Shown here in pieces: positions 8,080 to 15,972 of a stretch of 64,000 bases of DNA. Position 1 is the stretch's first letter, and the number at the start of each line of letters is the position of its first letter. The notes beneath the pieces were generated by a model. The model saw only the letters and a program-made list of their open reading frames with translations. It ran no database searches and had not been told where the DNA came from. Origin of the DNA: RHKX01 sp963826475. Its GTDB lineage: Bacteria; Actinomycetota; Thermoleophilia; Solirubrobacterales; 70-9. The translations under genes and the position numbers were made by a program. The stretch covers positions 1 to 64,000 of the forward strand of contig CAWGXC010000002.1 of NCBI GenBank assembly GCA_963826475.1, read 5' to 3'.

Positions 8080-8622
8080 ATGGAGTTCCGCGCCACGATT
8101 CGCAAAGGGAGGGTCACCCTCGTACCGGGCGAGCAACCGCTGGTCGAAGGCGGAGCTCTAGCGGTCCTCACCCGCGCGGCGATCCCCTCCGATGTGTCGC
8201 TCGCGAACCTGACGATCGACGAGGACGAGGACGCCGACGAGCGCGAGGTCTACGTCGAGTTCCTGGCCAACGACAACTCCTACGCCCGTCGAACCCTGAA
8301 GCGCTGGGTCACCGCGACCGGTCACCTCCGCGCGTGGTTCGCAGACGAGGTGTTCGAGCCCGATGGCTTGCCGCCGGCGCGGCGCGAAGCTTCGACGAGC
8401 TGCGGCTGCTGCGGACTCGAGATGCGCGACGGCAGCGAAAAGTTCTGGGACATGGTTCTCGACTGCGGCTTCTTCCCTCCGTATTGCTTTGCCTGCGGGG
8501 TGTCGGTCCCGCAGTGGATGCCGAAGCCGCTTTCGCCGAGCAACCGCCGGCCGCGACGTTTGGAGCTGGTTCACACCCAGCAGGACCCGGAGGGCGAGGA
8601 CTCGGACGGCGGGGTCAAGTGA
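8080..8622 (+). CDS. Cysteine-rich hypothetical protein next to AAA ATPase
   Basis: 180 aa from ATG 8080 (MEFRATIRKGRVTLVPGEQP). The N-terminal half has an SpoVT/AbrB-like strand pattern, with a strongly acidic stretch (IDEDEDADERE). The C-terminal half carries six to seven Cys (TSCGCCGLEM, DCGFFPPYCFACG) consistent with a zinc-binding treble-clef or ribbon. No homologous family name is certain. It lies 68 nt upstream of the DUF5925-type ATPase on the same strand and could be its partner. Sequence further upstream is read on the opposite strand. Confidence 0.6.
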   Translation: MEFRATIRKGRVTLVPGEQPLVEGGALAVLTRAAIPSDVSLANLTIDEDEDADEREVYVEFLANDNSYARRTLKRWVTATGHLRAWFADEVFEPDGLPPARREASTSCGCCGLEMRDGSEKFWDMVLDCGFFPPYCFACGVSVPQWMPKPLSPSNRRPRRLELVHTQQDPEGEDSDGGVK

Positions 8623-8690
8623 CCGTCAGGTTCCGCGGATGGCCAGCGACCGGTTCCCATCGCCACGCCAAATCAAAGGAGCCCACTCAC

Positions 8691-9776
8691 TTGCCGGAGA
8701 CAAACGACCAGACCCTCGCCTGGAGCGAGACCCGTTACGGGCTCGACGTCGACGACTTCTCGAGCGGCCTGTTCCTCGCGACGGTCGCCAGCCGCGGCTA
8801 CTCGCACATGCGAACCCGGCAGCTGCAGATCGGCAAGGTGAGGCCGGCCGAGCTCCTCTCGCTGCTCGGTGACGTCAGCTTCAGCTCACGTGGCGACTAC
8901 CGGATGAAAGCCCTGATCGATCGTCCCGGCGTGCTGGCCTCGTTCGAGATCCGCGCGGACTTCGCCCACGTCACGGCGGCGGGCGCGGACCCGGAGTTGC
9001 TCGAGCGCACGGTTGATGAGCTGGTCGCGAAGCTGCCCGCGCAGAAGAGCCCCGAGATCAGCACGCCGATTGCGATCTGGTCAGAAGACGGTCACGGGAG
9101 CGGGCACATGGCGCTGCGGGAGCTCGAGCCCGAGCGGTGGCGGGATCTGGCCGACGGCTACTCGTCCGCGGTCCGGGAGGAGCTCGAGCCGCTGATGAAC
9201 CTCCGCGCCGCGCCGGCGAGCGGACGGCTGATCCTCTGGCACGGGGAGCCCGGGACCGGGAAGACCCACGCCCTGCGGGCGCTGGCGCACGAGTGGCGCG
9301 ACTGGTGCTCGGTGCACTTCGTCGCCGACCCCGACCGGTTCATCGGCGAGGGGATGACCTACATGCTCGGCGTGCTCAACGTCGACGGCTTCGACCACCC
9401 CGACTCGAAGCGACAGAAGCTGATCGTCCTCGAGGACTCGGGCGAGCTGCTCTCGATGGATGCCCGTCAGCAGTCCGGCCACGGACTCTCCCGCCTGCTC
9501 AACCTCTCCGACGGGCTGCTCGGGATCGGCACGAACACGATCACTTTGATCTCCACGAATGAGCCGCTCGGCCGGCTTCATCCGGCGGTCCACCGGCCGG
9601 GCCGTTGCCTCGCCGAGACCGAGTTCACGGCGCTCGACGTCGATGAGGCCTCGGAGTGGCTCGCCGCCCGCGGCTCCGCGGCGATCGTCGACGGCCCGAA
9701 GACCATCGCCCAGCTCTACGCGATCCTCGAGGGCCGCGATCAGGGCGCTCGCCGGACGACGGTTGGGTTCGGCTGA
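8691..9776 (+). CDS. DUF5925-type AAA ATPase
   Basis: 361 aa. The N-terminal ~165 residues are the actinobacterial DUF5925-like region; the C-terminal part is an AAA core with Walker A GEPGTGKT (185-192), Walker B LIVLEDSGEL (about 235-244), sensor-1-like LISTNEP and an arginine in HRPGRCL. TTG at 8691 is chosen because it is preceded by AAAGGAG at a good distance; no ATG or GTG fits the domain start. The family is usually annotated only as AAA ATPase and its substrate is unknown. The preceding Cys-rich gene may supply specificity. Confidence 0.8.
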   Translation: MPETNDQTLAWSETRYGLDVDDFSSGLFLATVASRGYSHMRTRQLQIGKVRPAELLSLLGDVSFSSRGDYRMKALIDRPGVLASFEIRADFAHVTAAGADPELLERTVDELVAKLPAQKSPEISTPIAIWSEDGHGSGHMALRELEPERWRDLADGYSSAVREELEPLMNLRAAPASGRLILWHGEPGTGKTHALRALAHEWRDWCSVHFVADPDRFIGEGMTYMLGVLNVDGFDHPDSKRQKLIVLEDSGELLSMDARQQSGHGLSRLLNLSDGLLGIGTNTITLISTNEPLGRLHPAVHRPGRCLAETEFTALDVDEASEWLAARGSAAIVDGPKTIAQLYAILEGRDQGARRTTVGFG

Positions 9777-9781
9777 GTAAA

Positions 9782-9807
9782 TGACCATGGTAAGGTGACC
9801 ACGGTCA
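9782..9807. promoter_or_regulatory. Tandem palindromic operator before Phd/PIN pair
   Basis: TGACCATGGTAA and TGACCACGGTCA lie 14 bases apart and end one base before the antitoxin ATG. The second is a perfect TGACC-N2-GGTCA palindrome; the first matches except at its last positions. Two half-sites per palindrome in tandem are typical of Phd/YefM autorepression. No good Shine-Dalgarno is present apart from AAGGTG inside the site, so the mRNA may be leaderless or nearly so. Confidence 0.55.
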
Positions 9808-9808
9808 G

Positions 9809-10039
9809 ATGAAGGAAATCACCGCCACGAACTTCAAGGCTCGGTGTCTCGCTTTGCTCGACGACGTCGCTGAATCGGGAGCCGAGTTGATCATCACCAA
9901 GCGGGGTCGCCCGGTCGCGCGGGTCGCTCAGATCGACCCTGGCGGATCGATGCTCGGAACGGTGAGCGTCTTGGTGGATGACGACGAGTTGATGGAGCCG
10001 ATCGGCGAGGGCTGGAACGCCGACTCACCTCCGAGCTGA
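9809..10039 (+). CDS. Phd/YefM-family antitoxin
   Basis: 76 aa with the Phd/YefM signature: MKEITATNFKARCLALLDDV, then ELIITKRGRPVARV, the standard beta-hairpin/helix DNA-binding dimerisation fold. The acidic C-terminal tail (LVDDDELMEPIGEGW) is the expected toxin-binding part. It is followed after 2 nt by a PIN-domain gene, and preceded by a tandem palindrome that it probably binds together with the toxin. Confidence 0.9.
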   Translation: MKEITATNFKARCLALLDDVAESGAELIITKRGRPVARVAQIDPGGSMLGTVSVLVDDDELMEPIGEGWNADSPPS

Positions 10040-10041
10040 CT

Positions 10042-10437
10042 TTGTCGCCGGTGGTCCTCGATACGCACGCATGGCTCTGGCTCATCTCCGACCCGGGTCG
10101 CCTGAGCAGGCCGGCCGCCGAGGCGATTGCGGCAGCCGAGACGGTCGGGGTGCCTGCGATCTGTTGCTGGGAGGTGGCGATGCTGGTGCAGAAGGAACGC
10201 ATCGCGCTCGATCGGCCGGTCCGCGCCTGGGTCAGGGCGGCTCTCGCTCGGGAGGGAATCCTCGCGATGCCGATGTCGCCCGAGGTCGCTACAACGGCCG
10301 GGCTGCTGGACCCCGGGCAGTTCCCGGGCGACCCGGCAGACCGGATGATCTACGCGACGGCCCGCGGCTCGGGTGCTTCCCTGATCACCCGAGACGCGCG
10401 ACTGCGCGAATACGACCCGCGCGGAACGCTCTGGTGA
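10042..10437 (+). CDS. PIN-domain toxin (VapC-like), partner of Phd antitoxin
   Basis: 131 aa. PIN-domain acidic residues are visible in VVLDTHAWLW, CCWEVAML, GDPADRMIYATA and LITRDARL, the order of the VapC/PIN_Sll0205-like group typically paired with Phd antitoxins. TTG start two bases after the antitoxin stop suggests translational coupling. The family are metal-dependent RNases. It looks full length with intact catalytic residues. Confidence 0.9.
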   Translation: MSPVVLDTHAWLWLISDPGRLSRPAAEAIAAAETVGVPAICCWEVAMLVQKERIALDRPVRAWVRAALAREGILAMPMSPEVATTAGLLDPGQFPGDPADRMIYATARGSGASLITRDARLREYDPRGTLW

Positions 10438-10477
10438 GACGCTTGGATCCGATCGGCGCCGTGCAGATCCAGCTGGC

Positions 10478-10555
10478 GAAGACCCCGAGCAGGTCGAGCG
10501 GCTGCTGCGCGCGGCCTGGAAGCGCCGTGCCCCGCGTCGCCTGGTGGATGATTGA
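10478..10555 (+). pseudogene. Possible MmcQ/YjbR C-terminal remnant
   Basis: In one frame, EDPEQVERLLRAAWKRRAP followed by RRLVDD and a stop resembles the C-terminal helix of MmcQ/YjbR (DUF419) proteins. Upstream sequence in this frame carries no further recognisable MmcQ sequence before it enters the PIN toxin gene, so at most a decayed tail remains. The match rests on about 20 residues and is weak. Confidence 0.25.
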
Positions 10556-10558
10556 GCG

Positions 10559-10912
10559 ATGTCGGTGAGGCGCGTCGTTCCCAACTTCCGGTCCGAGGAC
10601 CCGGCGGCCGGGACTGAGTTCTACTCCGAGGTCCTCGGCCTCGAGGTCGTCATGGACATGGGGTGGATCGTCACCTACGCGGCGACGGATAACCCGACCG
10701 AGCAGATCAGCCTGATCAGCGAGGACGCGTCCGCGCCGGTCCACCCGGACGCCTCGGTCGAGGTCGACGACGTCGATGCCGCCCACGCCGCGGCCCAGAG
10801 ACTCGGCTGCGAGATCGTCCACCCGCTGACCGACGAGCCCTGGGGCGTGCGCCGTTTCTTCGTGCGTGAGCCGAGCGGGAAGGTGCTGAACGTCCTCAGC
10901 CACCGGGGCTGA
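10559..10912 (+). CDS. VOC-family (glyoxalase-like) protein
   Basis: 117 aa, a single glyoxalase/bleomycin-resistance fold: VVPNFRSEDPAAGTEFYSEVLG at the start is the classic first beta-alpha module and WGVRRFFVREPSGKVLNVL the last strand pair. Metal ligands cannot be assigned confidently because the first module lacks a clear His. Substrate unknown; such stand-alone VOC proteins include lyases, dioxygenases and resistance proteins. It is monocistronic here. Confidence 0.85.
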   Translation: MSVRRVVPNFRSEDPAAGTEFYSEVLGLEVVMDMGWIVTYAATDNPTEQISLISEDASAPVHPDASVEVDDVDAAHAAAQRLGCEIVHPLTDEPWGVRRFFVREPSGKVLNVLSHRG

Positions 10913-11020
10913 ATCGTTCGTCATGCGGGCGCGATCCGCCACATTGGATGCCCCACGCGTGACGGCCGACCGACGAGCCTCCTCAGGACGCCGAACTTCA
11001 CGAGGATTGAGGAGCCGAAC

Positions 11021-11317
11021 ATGTCCGATCTCGACCGCCAAGCGAAGATCATCGAGCTGATCCGCAAGCTCCCCGAGGGCTTCGTCGCCACCTACGGGGA
11101 CCTCTGTCCGGAAGCGCCCCGCCTTCCGGGCCGGGTCCTCTCCATGAACCAGGACAAGACGCTGCCGTGGCACCGAGTCGTGCGCGCCGACGGCTCCTTC
11201 GCCCAGGGGGAGAAGCAGCGCCGCCTGCTCCGCAAGGAAGGCATCCCCTTCGCCGGCAAGCGGGTAGACATGGAGGTCGCGCACATTCCCCGGGAGGTGC
11301 TCGCCGATCTGGTCTGA
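11021..11317 (+). CDS. Alkyltransferase-like protein (ATL, MGMT-like DNA-binding)
   Basis: 98 aa with the MGMT/Ada C-terminal DNA-binding fold: KLPEGFVATYGDL, then LPWHRVVRADGSF. The active-site cysteine of true O6-alkylguanine transferases (PCHRV) is replaced by Trp (PWHRV), the hallmark of ATL proteins, which flip and flag alkylated guanine for nucleotide excision repair instead of repairing it directly. A GAGGAG-like Shine-Dalgarno precedes the ATG. Single gene; no neighbouring uvr genes. Confidence 0.9.
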   Translation: MSDLDRQAKIIELIRKLPEGFVATYGDLCPEAPRLPGRVLSMNQDKTLPWHRVVRADGSFAQGEKQRRLLRKEGIPFAGKRVDMEVAHIPREVLADLV

Positions 11318-11369
11318 ATCGGCGGAATCGGGGTATGCCGAGGTCAGCACATCCCGACGAGAGGAAGCA

Positions 11370-11759
11370 ATGACACCGCCCTACACGCACAAGAAGATCA
11401 CCGAGGCGCCGGACTCCGCGCCCGACATGGGATTCGGCGAGCACGGCGAGATGCGCTTCGCCGGCAAGGAGTTCGAGGCGGAGGACACCGGCTTCACCTA
11501 CCACCGCTCGAACCCGAACGTCCACAGCGGATTCGGCCACCGTCACGAGAAAGCCGAGGAGGTCTACTTCGTCCTCTCAGGGTCCGGCCGGTGCAAGCTG
11601 GACGACGACATCATCGAGATCGAGCGACTCGACACCATTCGCGTCGCCCCGGAGGTCTGGCGCTCGTTCTCGGCAGGCCCCGACGGCCTCGAGATCCTCG
11701 CCTTCGGCCCGCACCGCGAGGGCGACGGCGAGATCGACCCGCAGTGGTGGGTCGAATAA
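11370..11759 (+). CDS. Cupin-domain protein
   Basis: 129 aa. Cupin motif 1 is seen as GFGHRHEKAEEVYFVLSG and motif 2 as a short strand pair ending WRSFSAGPDGLEILAFG, where the second-motif His is not obvious. Two His and one Glu of motif 1 could bind a metal. Substrate unknown. It begins 52 nt after the ATL gene with a GAGGAAG Shine-Dalgarno and is followed by a strong hairpin. Confidence 0.85.
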   Translation: MTPPYTHKKITEAPDSAPDMGFGEHGEMRFAGKEFEAEDTGFTYHRSNPNVHSGFGHRHEKAEEVYFVLSGSGRCKLDDDIIEIERLDTIRVAPEVWRSFSAGPDGLEILAFGPHREGDGEIDPQWWVE

Positions 11760-11824
11760 CGAGCGCGTCAGGAACCAGACCCCGCGAGCGACCTTTCCCT
11801 CCGGCCCCAGCAAGGGCCCGGAGG

Positions 11825-11858
11825 GACGGGGCCGCACGGGGGATGTAGCGGCCCCGTC
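11825..11858. terminator. GC-rich hairpin, probable terminator
   Basis: GACGGGGCCGC pairs perfectly with GCGGCCCCGTC (11-bp stem, 12-nt loop), and the stem can extend with partial pairing on both sides. There is no T run, so it is a probable Rho-independent-like or attenuating hairpin for the cupin transcript. Confidence 0.5.
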
Positions 11859-11890
11859 TCCCTCGGCCCCGGACTGAAAGGATCGCCACG

Positions 11891-12487
11891 ATGAGCGCCG
11901 CCTTCCCACTCTCCGAGCGCTTCACCGAGGCCACCGCCTACGCGCTCCTCCACCACCGCGACCAGCGCCGCAAGGGCGGCGACATCCCCTACGCAGCGCA
12001 CCTCCTCGCCGTGGCGGCCATCACGCTGGAGATGGAGGGCACCGAGGACGAGGCCATCGCCGCACTTCTGCACGACGTGATCGAGGACGGGGGAGGGTCC
12101 GCCGCCGAGGCCGAGATCGCCGGCCGCTTCGGCGCAGACGTCGCCGAGATGGTTCGCGCCAACTCCGACACCGACGTCGAGCCAAAGCCTCCGTGGCGCG
12201 CCCGCAAGGAGGCCTACCTCGCCGGCATCGCCGACAAGCCGATCGGCGCGGTCCGGGTCTCGATCGCCGACAAGCTCCACAACGCGCGCTCCATCCTGGC
12301 CGACCACCGGCGCGTCGGCGACGCCGTCTGGGACCGCTTCAGCGCCGACCGCGACGAGACCCTCTGGTACTACGAGGCCCTCGTCGGAGCCTTCGAGGGT
12401 CGTCGCGAAGAGTTGGGCGAAGGCGCTTCAGCGGCTCTGGACGAGCTGGAGCGGGTCGTCTCCGAGCTCGTCGAGCGGGCGACCTAG
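11891..12487 (+). CDS. HD-domain hydrolase (RelA/SpoT-hydrolase-like)
   Basis: 198 aa. HD-superfamily residues occur in the SpoT/MESH1 order: YALLHHRDQRRKGGDIPYAAH, AALLHDVIEDGG (HD), and VRVSIADKLHNARSI. This subfamily resembles the (p)ppGpp hydrolase domain but has no synthetase or ACT/TGS domain, so it may be a small alarmone hydrolase or act on another nucleotide. It converges with the GGDEF/HD-GYP gene, overlapping at the stop codons by 4 nt. Confidence 0.85.
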   Translation: MSAAFPLSERFTEATAYALLHHRDQRRKGGDIPYAAHLLAVAAITLEMEGTEDEAIAALLHDVIEDGGGSAAEAEIAGRFGADVAEMVRANSDTDVEPKPPWRARKEAYLAGIADKPIGAVRVSIADKLHNARSILADHRRVGDAVWDRFSADRDETLWYYEALVGAFEGRREELGEGASAALDELERVVSELVERAT

Positions 12488-15318
12488 AAGCGGAAGGCGC
12501 TGTCGAGCTCCTCGACCTCGGCCTCGTTGCCCTGCTTCACCTCGTCGGGAGTGTCGAGGACTGAGAGCAGGATGTTGACGATGCGCGGATCGAACTGGGT
12601 GCCGCTGTTGCGCAGCAGCTCGGCGCGGGCGACGGACTCGGGGAGCCGCTTGCGGTAGGAGCGATCGGTCGTCATCGCGTCGTAGGCGTCGCATGTGAAG
12701 AGGATGCGGGCGCCGAGCGGGATCTCATCCCCGGCCAACCCGTCGGGGTAGCCGCCGCCGTCCCAGCGCTCGTGGGCGCTGCGGACGAAGGCGCGGACCG
12801 GCGCGAGGAACTCGACCGGCGCGAGGATCCGCTCACCGATCACTGTGTGCTTCTCGATCTCGCGACGCTCCTCCTCGTTCAGCGCGCCGGGCTTGTTGAG
12901 GATCTCCTGGGAGATCGCGAGCTTGCCGATGTCATGGAAGGCGGCCGCGTAGCGGAGCATCCGCAGATCGTCGGGGTTCATCCCGAGGATCTCGCCGATT
13001 GCGGTGGCGTTCTTGGCGATCGAGCGGGAGTGCTCGGCGGTGTAGAGGTCCTTTGCCTCGAGTGCCTGCGACAGCGCCTCGGCCGTCTGCATGTACGCCC
13101 GGTCGAGGCCCTCGTAGAGGGCGATCGCGTTGAGTGCGCCACCGAGTTGAGCGGCAACCGACTCGAGCAGTCGTGCATCGTCGGAGTTGAAGGCCTCCGC
13201 GCTGACGTCCTCGAGGTTGATCACTCCCCACGGCTTGCCGCTGACCATGATCGGGACGGCGAGCTCGGAGCGCACGTCACGAGTGGCATCGGTGGCCCGG
13301 TACTGCGGCTCGCGGCCCACCTCCGCGACGAGCACGGGCTGGCCCTCGCGGATGCAGCTCCCGAGGATGCCCGCGTCGAGGGGCTGCGTCCAGTTGGGGG
13401 AGGTGCGGAGCGCGGAGCTCTCGGCCCGGAGCTCGAAGTATTCGCCGACGATGGCGACGACGTGGACGACCGAGCAGTTGAAGGCGTGTTCGAGCTCCTC
13501 GACCGCGGCCCGGCAGATCTCGTCGTCCGTCGTCGCGCCGGCGAGCCGGCCGGCGAGGGCGAGCGAGAGCTCGAGCGCTCGCGAGTGGCCGGTCGTCAGC
13601 TTCGAGCTGGTGCGCCGGTGAGGACGGGGAGGGATCGCCGCTCTGACCGCGAGGCGCAGAGCGGACTCCAGCTCGAGGATCGGCGCGTCGTCCTGATCGG
13701 TGACGAGCTCCAGCAGATAGACGCCGTCATCGTCGCCGGCCGCGGCGCCGACGACCCCCTTGAACCCCTCCTGCTCGAGAAAGGCGCGCTCGCTCGGGTC
13801 GGAGTTCTCGTCGGAGGTCTGAGCGGTGAACGAGCCGCTGCCGGCCGCGATGACCTTCGCGGTCACCGGGAACTCGTCGAGCTCGTACTCCCCGTATTCC
13901 TCGTAGCCGACGGCGACGCGCACCCCGGAGGCCACTCGGCTGCGGTTCTCCCCGAGCGAGATGTCGCGCAGATAACCGCGCCCGGCTCCGGCGAACGAGA
14001 TTCCCCAGCGGGCGAAGTTCGCCGCCTCGGCGTACGCGGCCGCAACGGCCTCCAGCCGATCGAGCACCGGTGCCTCGAGCAGATCGCCGTCGAGGAGGCG
14101 GACCACCTGCTCGGTAGCGGCGGCGATCCGTTCGACGGGCCCACCCCGGGCGTTGTCGAAGATGGGGATGGTCTTGCGTTCCTCGGCGACCTGTGCCGCC
14201 GTGCAGACGCGGTTCCCGCCGCGGCGTTTGGCGACGTACTGAGCGGTGTCGGCCGCCTTCAGCAGTGAGGCGGGATCGCCCGTCGCGGGACCGGCGAGCG
14301 CGGCGCCGCAGGAGAGCGAGACGTCGAGTGGGACGTCCATCAGGAGCCGCTGAGCGTTGGAGCCGACCTCGACGATCGCGTCCAGCTCGCGGCCCGCCGG
14401 GGCCGGCTCGGCACTTTCGACCAGGACGCAGAACTCGTCGCCGCCGAGGCGGGCGACGAACGAGCCGGGAAACTCCGCTGCCGCGGCGACCAGCGTCTTC
14501 GCGACGGCGCGCAGGGCGCGGTCGCCGACGATGTGGCCGTGGTTGTCGTTGATCGCCTTGAGGCGATCGACGTCGCAGATGAGCAGGGCGACCGAGGCAC
14601 CGTGGGCATGGAAGCGGGCCATCGCTCGCTCGAGCCGCTCATCGAAAGCCCTGCGGTTCGCGAGCGAGGTGAGCGGATCCTCGTAGGCGAGTCGGGAGAC
14701 CTCCGAGAAGAGCTCGGCGCGCGTGATCGCGCTGGCGAGCTGGCCGGCGATCGCCTCCAGGAACTGCACGTCATCGGAGCGGAAAGGTGGTGTGGAGGAG
14801 ATGGTCGTCGCCCATACCTCACCCCAGATCTGGCCCTCGACCTTGATCGGCACCCCGAGATCCGAGGACTTGCCGAGGCTCTGGAGGACCCGGGCCGCCG
14901 CCCGATCGCAATCGGGGTCATCGAGCGAGTTGAAGTAGGGCTTGCCCGTCTCGAGCATCCGCTGGAGCAGGGGAAAGCTCGAGGTCTCGTAGAACTCCTC
15001 GGGTGGGTAGCGCTGCTCCTCCGGGCCGAGCTGGCCGACGTTGATGAGCGTCTTGCAGCTCTCCCCGTCCCGTTCGAAGCGGCTGATCGAAAGCGATGCG
15101 CCGCCGATTGCCCTCAGAGCCTCCTCGGCGGCCAGCTCGAGCACGCCCTGGAGATCGTTCGCGCCCGCCACGGCAGCGGCGACCCGCAGGAGCGCCTCGC
15201 GCTCGGCGGTTCCTCGCGTTTGAGCGGATCCAGCCGGACGAATGCTGTTAAGCCCCCGATGGCCTGCGCCGCCCTGGCGCGCCCGCGTGGGCGCTTGCAG
15301 GGATGGACGTATGTTCAC
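12484..15318 (-). CDS. GAF-GGDEF-GAF-HD-GYP cyclic-di-GMP signalling protein
   Basis: About 944 aa. Order: GAF-like sensor (~40-200), GGDEF cyclase domain with intact GGDEF (292-296) and DPLTSLANR, a divergent GAF-like region (~370-540), another GAF (~570-725) with PIMVSGKPWGVINLE, and a C-terminal HD-GYP phosphodiesterase with HDIGK (from 795) and GGGYPDG (854-860). Both synthesising and degrading sites look intact, so the protein could switch direction according to its GAF inputs. No membrane helix or signal peptide. GTG at 15318 was selected: upstream in-frame sequence is Arg/Pro-rich and overlaps the next gene. Soluble sensors of this type respond to small molecules or redox; ligand unknown. 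Confidence 0.85.
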   Translation of the reverse strand: MNIRPSLQAPTRARQGGAGHRGLNSIRPAGSAQTRGTAEREALLRVAAAVAGANDLQGVLELAAEEALRAIGGASLSISRFERDGESCKTLINVGQLGPEEQRYPPEEFYETSSFPLLQRMLETGKPYFNSLDDPDCDRAAARVLQSLGKSSDLGVPIKVEGQIWGEVWATTISSTPPFRSDDVQFLEAIAGQLASAITRAELFSEVSRLAYEDPLTSLANRRAFDERLERAMARFHAHGASVALLICDVDRLKAINDNHGHIVGDRALRAVAKTLVAAAAEFPGSFVARLGGDEFCVLVESAEPAPAGRELDAIVEVGSNAQRLLMDVPLDVSLSCGAALAGPATGDPASLLKAADTAQYVAKRRGGNRVCTAAQVAEERKTIPIFDNARGGPVERIAAATEQVVRLLDGDLLEAPVLDRLEAVAAAYAEAANFARWGISFAGAGRGYLRDISLGENRSRVASGVRVAVGYEEYGEYELDEFPVTAKVIAAGSGSFTAQTSDENSDPSERAFLEQEGFKGVVGAAAGDDDGVYLLELVTDQDDAPILELESALRLAVRAAIPPRPHRRTSSKLTTGHSRALELSLALAGRLAGATTDDEICRAAVEELEHAFNCSVVHVVAIVGEYFELRAESSALRTSPNWTQPLDAGILGSCIREGQPVLVAEVGREPQYRATDATRDVRSELAVPIMVSGKPWGVINLEDVSAEAFNSDDARLLESVAAQLGGALNAIALYEGLDRAYMQTAEALSQALEAKDLYTAEHSRSIAKNATAIGEILGMNPDDLRMLRYAAAFHDIGKLAISQEILNKPGALNEEERREIEKHTVIGERILAPVEFLAPVRAFVRSAHERWDGGGYPDGLAGDEIPLGARILFTCDAYDAMTTDRSYRKRLPESVARAELLRNSGTQFDPRIVNILLSVLDTPDEVKQGNEAEVEELDSAFRF

Positions 15319-15395
15319 CCCGCATACATCGGCATCCCGCGCACAACATTGAGGCGGGATAACGCTTCGAGATGCCGAAAACGCCCAAGTCGCGC

Positions 15396-15950
15396 CTAGA
15401 TGACCTGGTGCAGACGACGTCCCATCGCCGCGCCTGACGCGTTGAAGGACCTGCAAAGGTCGTTGAAGTCGCCCTCGGAGCGCGCGTAGTGATGACGGAC
15501 GAGCGCCGCCGGCATCAGCAGCGCGGCGGCGAAGTGGTTCGCCTCCTCCTCGATTGGATCGAGCGGGGGCCGTTCGGCGACCGTGCCTTCGGCTCCCGGC
15601 GCATCGACCATGCCGTGGCGGCAGAAGAGGGCCGCCTGGTCGTCCTGATGAAGGATCCAGTGGCCGAGCTCGTGCGCGATCGTGAACCGCCGGCGCGGCG
15701 GCCACTGGCGCGCCTCATCGGCGTTCACCCAGATCTCCCCGAGGCTCGGAAGCAGCAGGCCGGAGAGGGACTTTCCCGCGCTGAGAGGCGGACAGCCGGG
15801 CGCCGCGTCCATCTGATCGACGTCGCGGACGAGCAGGCCGCAGCAGCTGTCGGCGATGTCCTCGACGGGGACGGGCAGGCTCTCGCCATCCCAGAGCCAC
15901 TGCGGCACCTTGGCGAGCAGCTCCTCAGCGCGACGCTCGATCCCCTCCAT
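15396..15950 (-). CDS. ImmA/IrrE-family metallopeptidase
   Basis: 184 aa. The zinc-peptidase motif HELGHWILH sits in FTIAHELGHWILHQDDQ, followed by EEEANHFAAALLMP, which supplies the third ligand; this is the ImmA/IrrE (PF06114) signature. Family members cleave partner repressors, for example ImmR or DdrO, to induce mobile-element or DNA-damage genes. Translation from ATG 15950 gives a standard-size domain. It is the last gene of a three-gene operon after an HTH protein and a sigma factor, so the HTH protein is the likely target (inference). Confidence 0.85.
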   Translation of the reverse strand: MEGIERRAEELLAKVPQWLWDGESLPVPVEDIADSCCGLLVRDVDQMDAAPGCPPLSAGKSLSGLLLPSLGEIWVNADEARQWPPRRRFTIAHELGHWILHQDDQAALFCRHGMVDAPGAEGTVAERPPLDPIEEEANHFAAALLMPAALVRHHYARSEGDFNDLCRSFNASGAAMGRRLHQVI

Positions 15951-15972
15951 CGAGGCGATGGTACCCAGGCGG

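Noticed and set aside
12772..14268. Plus-strand open frame of 498 codons
   Set aside because: Antisense shadow of the GAF/GGDEF/HD-GYP protein.
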